From Pseudomonas chlororaphis subsp. chlororaphis (GTDB lineage: Bacteria; Pseudomonadota; Gammaproteobacteria; Pseudomonadales; Pseudomonadaceae), in assembly GCF_003945765.1 (NCBI RefSeq), contig NZ_CP027712.1:3782001-3846000 (forward strand): 64,000 nucleotides of DNA. Reading direction: 5' to 3'. A model generated the notes under the pieces. That model had not been told where the DNA came from. It did no database searches and worked only from the letters and a program-made list of their open reading frames with translations. Below are positions 61,041 to 64,000 of the stretch, piece by piece (the stretch's first letter is position 1; each line of letters opens with the position of its first letter). The position numbers and the translations under genes are program-made.

Positions 61041-64000
61041 ATGCCGCAATTCTTTATCGACCGTCCGGTGTTCGCCTGGGTGGTCGCCCTGTTTATCCTG
61101 CTGGCCGGCGCCCTTTCCATCCCGCAGTTGCCAGTGGCGCAGTACCCCAACGTCGCCCCGCCGAGCATCGAGATCTACGCCGTGTACCCGGGCGCCTCGG
61201 CGCAGACCGTGGACGAAAGCGTGGTCAGCCTGATCGAGGAAGAACTCAACGGCGCCGACCACCTGCTGTACTTCTCGTCCCAGAGCAGCCTGGGCAGCGC
61301 CACCATCACCGCGACCTTCCAGCCGGGCACCAACCCGGAAATGGCCCAGGTCGACGTGCAGAACCGCCTCAAGGTGGTCGAGCCGCGCCTGCCGCAGGCG
61401 GTGACCCAACAGGGCCTGCAGGTGGAAAAAGTCTCGGCCGGCTTCCTGCTGCTGATCACCCTCACCTCCAGCGACGGCAAGCTCGACGACACCGCGCTCA
61501 GCGACTATCTGGCGCGTAACGTGATGAACGAGATCCGCCGCCTGGACGGGGTCGGCAAGGCCCAGCTGTACGGCGCCGAGCGCGCCATGCGGGTGTGGAT
61601 CGACCCGCAGAAGCTGATCGGCTTCAACCTGACCCCGGCCGACGTCAACGCGGCGATCGTCGCGCAGAACGCCCAGGTCTCGGCCGGCAGCATCGGCGAC
61701 CTGCCGAGCCGCTCGAGCCAGGAAATCACCGCCACGGTACTGGTCAAGGGCCAGCTGTCGACCCCGCAAGAGTTCGCCGATATCGTCCTGCGGGCCAATC
61801 CGGACGGCTCCACCGTGCGCATAGGCGACGTCGCCCGGGTGGAAGTCGGCAGCCAGGAATACCAGTTCTCCACCCGCCTCAACGGCAAGCCTTCCACTGC
61901 GGTCGGCGTGCAGCTGTCGCCGGGGGCCAACGCCCTGAGCACCGCGACCCTGATCCGGGCGAAGATGGACGAGCTGTCGCGCTACTTCCCGGCCGGCGTG
62001 GAATACAAGATCCCCTACGACACCTCGCCCTTCGTCAAGGTCTCGATCACCAAGGTGGTCTACACCCTGGGCGAAGCCATGTTGCTGGTGTTCGCGGTGA
62101 TGTTCCTGTTCCTGCAGAACATCCGCTATACGCTGATCCCGACCCTGGTGGTGCCGGTGGCACTGATGGGCACCTTCGCCACCATGCTGGCGCTGGGTTT
62201 CTCGATCAACGTGCTGACCATGTTCGGCATGGTCCTGGCCATCGGCATCCTGGTGGACGACGCCATTGTGGTGGTGGAGAACGTCGAACGGATCATGGCC
62301 AGCGAGGGCCTGTCGCCCAGGGAGGCGACGCGCAAGGCGATGCAACAGATCACCGGCGCCATCGTCGGCATCACCCTGGTACTGGTGGCGGTGTTCCTGC
62401 CGATGGCCTTCATGCCGGGTTCGGTGGGCGTCATCTACCAGCAGTTCTCGCTGTCGATGGCCACCTCGATCCTGTTCTCGGCCTTCCTCGCCCTGACCCT
62501 GACCCCGGCCCTGTGCGCCACCCTGCTCAAGCCGATCGCCAAGGGCGAGCACCATGAAAAAGGCGGCTTCTTCGGCTGGTTCAACCGGCGCTTCGAAAAC
62601 CTCAGCGACGGCTACCAGCGCTGGGTCGCCTACGCGCTGAAACGCTGCGGCCGCTACCTGCTGGTGTACGGCGTGCTGCTGGTGGGCCTGGGGCTGCTGT
62701 TCAGCCGCCTGCCCTCTTCGTTCCTGCCGGTGGAAGACCAGGGCTACACCATCACCGACATCCAGCTGCCACCGGGCGCGAGCAAGAACCGCACGATCCA
62801 GGTGGTGGAACAGATCGAGGCGCACAACGCCAGCGAGCCGGGAGTCGGCGACAGCACGGTGATTCTCGGCTTCAGCTTCTCCGGCAGCGGGCAGAACGCC
62901 GCGCTGACCTTCACCACCCTCAAGGACTGGTCGCAGCGCGGCAGCGACGACTCGGCGCAATCCATCGCCGACCGGGCCAACGCCGCCTTCAGTGAAATCA
63001 AGGACGCGGTGTCCTACGCCGTGTTGCCACCGCCGGTGGACGGCCTGGGCACCTCCAGCGGCTTCGAGTTCCGCCTGCAGGACCGCGGCGGCCTCGGCCA
63101 TGCCGCGCTGATGCAGGCCCGCACCGACTTGCTGGCCGCCGCGGAAAAGAGCCCGATCCTCGTCAACGTGCGCGAAAGCGCCCTGGCCGAGGCGCCGCAG
63201 GTGCACCTGGAAGTCGACCGCAAGCAGGCCAATGCCCTGGGCGTGTCCTTTGCCGACATCGGCAATGTGCTGTCCACCGCGGTCGGTTCCAGCTACATCA
63301 ACGACTTCCCCAACCAGGGACGGATGCAGCGAGTGGTGGTCCAGGCCGAGGGCGATCGACGCAGCCAGGTGGAAGACCTGCTGAAGATCAACGTGCGCAA
63401 CAACCTCGGCAAGATGGTGCCGCTGTCGGCCTTTGCCCAGGCGCGCTGGACCCAGGGCCCGACCCAGTTGACCCGCTACAACGGCTACCCGGCCATCAGC
63501 ATTTCCGGCGAGCCGAGCGCGGGCCACAGCACCGGCGAGGCCATGGCGGAAATCGAGCGCCTGGTCAGCCAGCTGCCCACCGGCCTGGGCCAGGAATGGA
63601 CCGGCCTGTCGTTGCAGGAACGCCTGTCCGGCAGCCAGGCGCCGCTGTTGCTCGGGCTGTCGTTGCTGATCGTGTTCCTGTGCCTGGCGGCGCTGTACGA
63701 GAGCTGGTCGATTCCGACCTCGGTGCTGCTGGTGGTGCCCCTGGGTGTGCTCGGCGCGGTGCTCGCGGTGACCCTGCGCGGCATGCCCAACGACGTGTTC
63801 TTCAAGGTCGGGCTGATCACCATCATCGGCCTGTCGGCGAAAAACGCGATCCTGATCATCGAGTTCGCCAAGAGCCTGTACGACGAAGGCCACGACCTGG
63901 TGGACGCTACGGTGCAGGCCGCGCGCCTGCGCCTGCGGCCGATCGTCATGACCTCGCTGGCGTTCATCCTCGGCGTGGTGCCCCTGGCCATCGCCAGCGG
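61041..64000 (+). CDS. RND efflux pump, MexD-like, cut by window end
   Basis: The first 986 codons of an HAE1 pump of about 1040 residues. PQFFIDRPVFAWVVALFILL is helix 1, VLAIGILVDDAIVVVENVER carries the two relay aspartates in helix 4, and GLSAKNAILIIEFAKSLYDE is in the C-terminal half. Segments such as QVDVQNRLK and GLQVEKVSAGFLLL resemble MexD more than MexB. It starts 12 bp after the adaptor gene. The C-terminus and any outer-membrane channel gene lie beyond the window. Confidence 0.88.
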   Translation, partial: MPQFFIDRPVFAWVVALFILLAGALSIPQLPVAQYPNVAPPSIEIYAVYPGASAQTVDESVVSLIEEELNGADHLLYFSSQSSLGSATITATFQPGTNPEMAQVDVQNRLKVVEPRLPQAVTQQGLQVEKVSAGFLLLITLTSSDGKLDDTALSDYLARNVMNEIRRLDGVGKAQLYGAERAMRVWIDPQKLIGFNLTPADVNAAIVAQNAQVSAGSIGDLPSRSSQEITATVLVKGQLSTPQEFADIVLRANPDGSTVRIGDVARVEVGSQEYQFSTRLNGKPSTAVGVQLSPGANALSTATLIRAKMDELSRYFPAGVEYKIPYDTSPFVKVSITKVVYTLGEAMLLVFAVMFLFLQNIRYTLIPTLVVPVALMGTFATMLALGFSINVLTMFGMVLAIGILVDDAIVVVENVERIMASEGLSPREATRKAMQQITGAIVGITLVLVAVFLPMAFMPGSVGVIYQQFSLSMATSILFSAFLALTLTPALCATLLKPIAKGEHHEKGGFFGWFNRRFENLSDGYQRWVAYALKRCGRYLLVYGVLLVGLGLLFSRLPSSFLPVEDQGYTITDIQLPPGASKNRTIQVVEQIEAHNASEPGVGDSTVILGFSFSGSGQNAALTFTTLKDWSQRGSDDSAQSIADRANAAFSEIKDAVSYAVLPPPVDGLGTSSGFEFRLQDRGGLGHAALMQARTDLLAAAEKSPILVNVRESALAEAPQVHLEVDRKQANALGVSFADIGNVLSTAVGSSYINDFPNQGRMQRVVVQAEGDRRSQVEDLLKINVRNNLGKMVPLSAFAQARWTQGPTQLTRYNGYPAISISGEPSAGHSTGEAMAEIERLVSQLPTGLGQEWTGLSLQERLSGSQAPLLLGLSLLIVFLCLAALYESWSIPTSVLLVVPLGVLGAVLAVTLRGMPNDVFFKVGLITIIGLSAKNAILIIEFAKSLYDEGHDLVDATVQAARLRLRPIVMTSLAFILGVVPLAIAS

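Noticed and set aside
59838..63893. Very long antisense frame (about 1350 codons) opposite the RND operon
   Set aside because: High G+C at third positions keeps the antisense frame open; its translation is H/Q/G/R-rich with no domain, while the sense strand encodes clear RND proteins.

Overview
The window is chromosomal DNA of a Pseudomonas, most likely from the P. fluorescens group (P. protegens/P. chlororaphis-like). The evidence is the high G+C content, densely packed genes, two families of intergenic REP-type palindromes typical of fluorescent pseudomonads, and the gene content: MexEF-OprN-type efflux, sulfone-sulfur genes, EfeUOB, PssA, NudC, and a chitinase with an LPMO. No tRNA, rRNA, CRISPR array, insertion sequence or prophage was seen. 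The species call is inference.

Layout. 1-6.4 kb: the tail of a TonB-dependent receptor, a LysR regulator, and a thiolase/acyl-CoA ligase/MFS operon divergent from a PAS-LuxR regulator. 6.5-8.4 kb: a GH18 chitinase and an AA10 LPMO, both without signal peptides, behind a LexA-like palindrome. 8.6-17.7 kb: an eight-gene minus-strand catabolic operon (flavin monooxygenase, Rid protein, DUF1028, M20 hydrolase, aldehyde dehydrogenase, APC permease, class III transaminase, ABC binding protein). 17.9-20.2 kb: a frameshifted Tle1-like (DUF2235) lipase effector followed by its probable immunity lipoprotein. 20.4-26.3 kb: mexEF-oprN-type efflux operon. 26.5-29.8 kb: HlyD/DUF1656/FUSC aromatic-acid-type exporter. 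30-38.4 kb: a TPR protein, then a signalling cluster (large hybrid kinase, CheR, CheB, REC-kinase and two lone receivers) with no DNA-binding output. 38.5-41 kb: glycosyltransferase and AraC regulator. 41.2-45.5 kb: efeU-efeO-efeB plus a second M75 protein, with a possible Fur site. 45.7-50.1 kb: MFS transporter, a 3 x 128-bp REP-derived tandem repeat, pssA, and a TetR-DUF1348 pair. 50.2-53.8 kb: divergent sfnG and sfnB-like sulfur-scavenging genes, each with a sigma-54 -24/-12 promoter, and a TSUP permease. 53.9-57.6 kb: nudC, a crotonase, a methyltransferase, a small exported protein and pncA. 57.6-64 kb: a two-component system divergent from an RND efflux operon cut by the window end.

The most unusual parts are four. 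First, the signal-less chitinase/LPMO pair behind a possible SOS box, which suggests release by cell lysis. Second, the amine/amide catabolic operon, whose Rid protein lacks the usual catalytic arginine. Third, the broken Tle1 effector retained beside an intact immunity gene. Fourth, the 128-bp tandem array built from REP units. Operator and promoter calls are pattern matches by eye and are scored accordingly.
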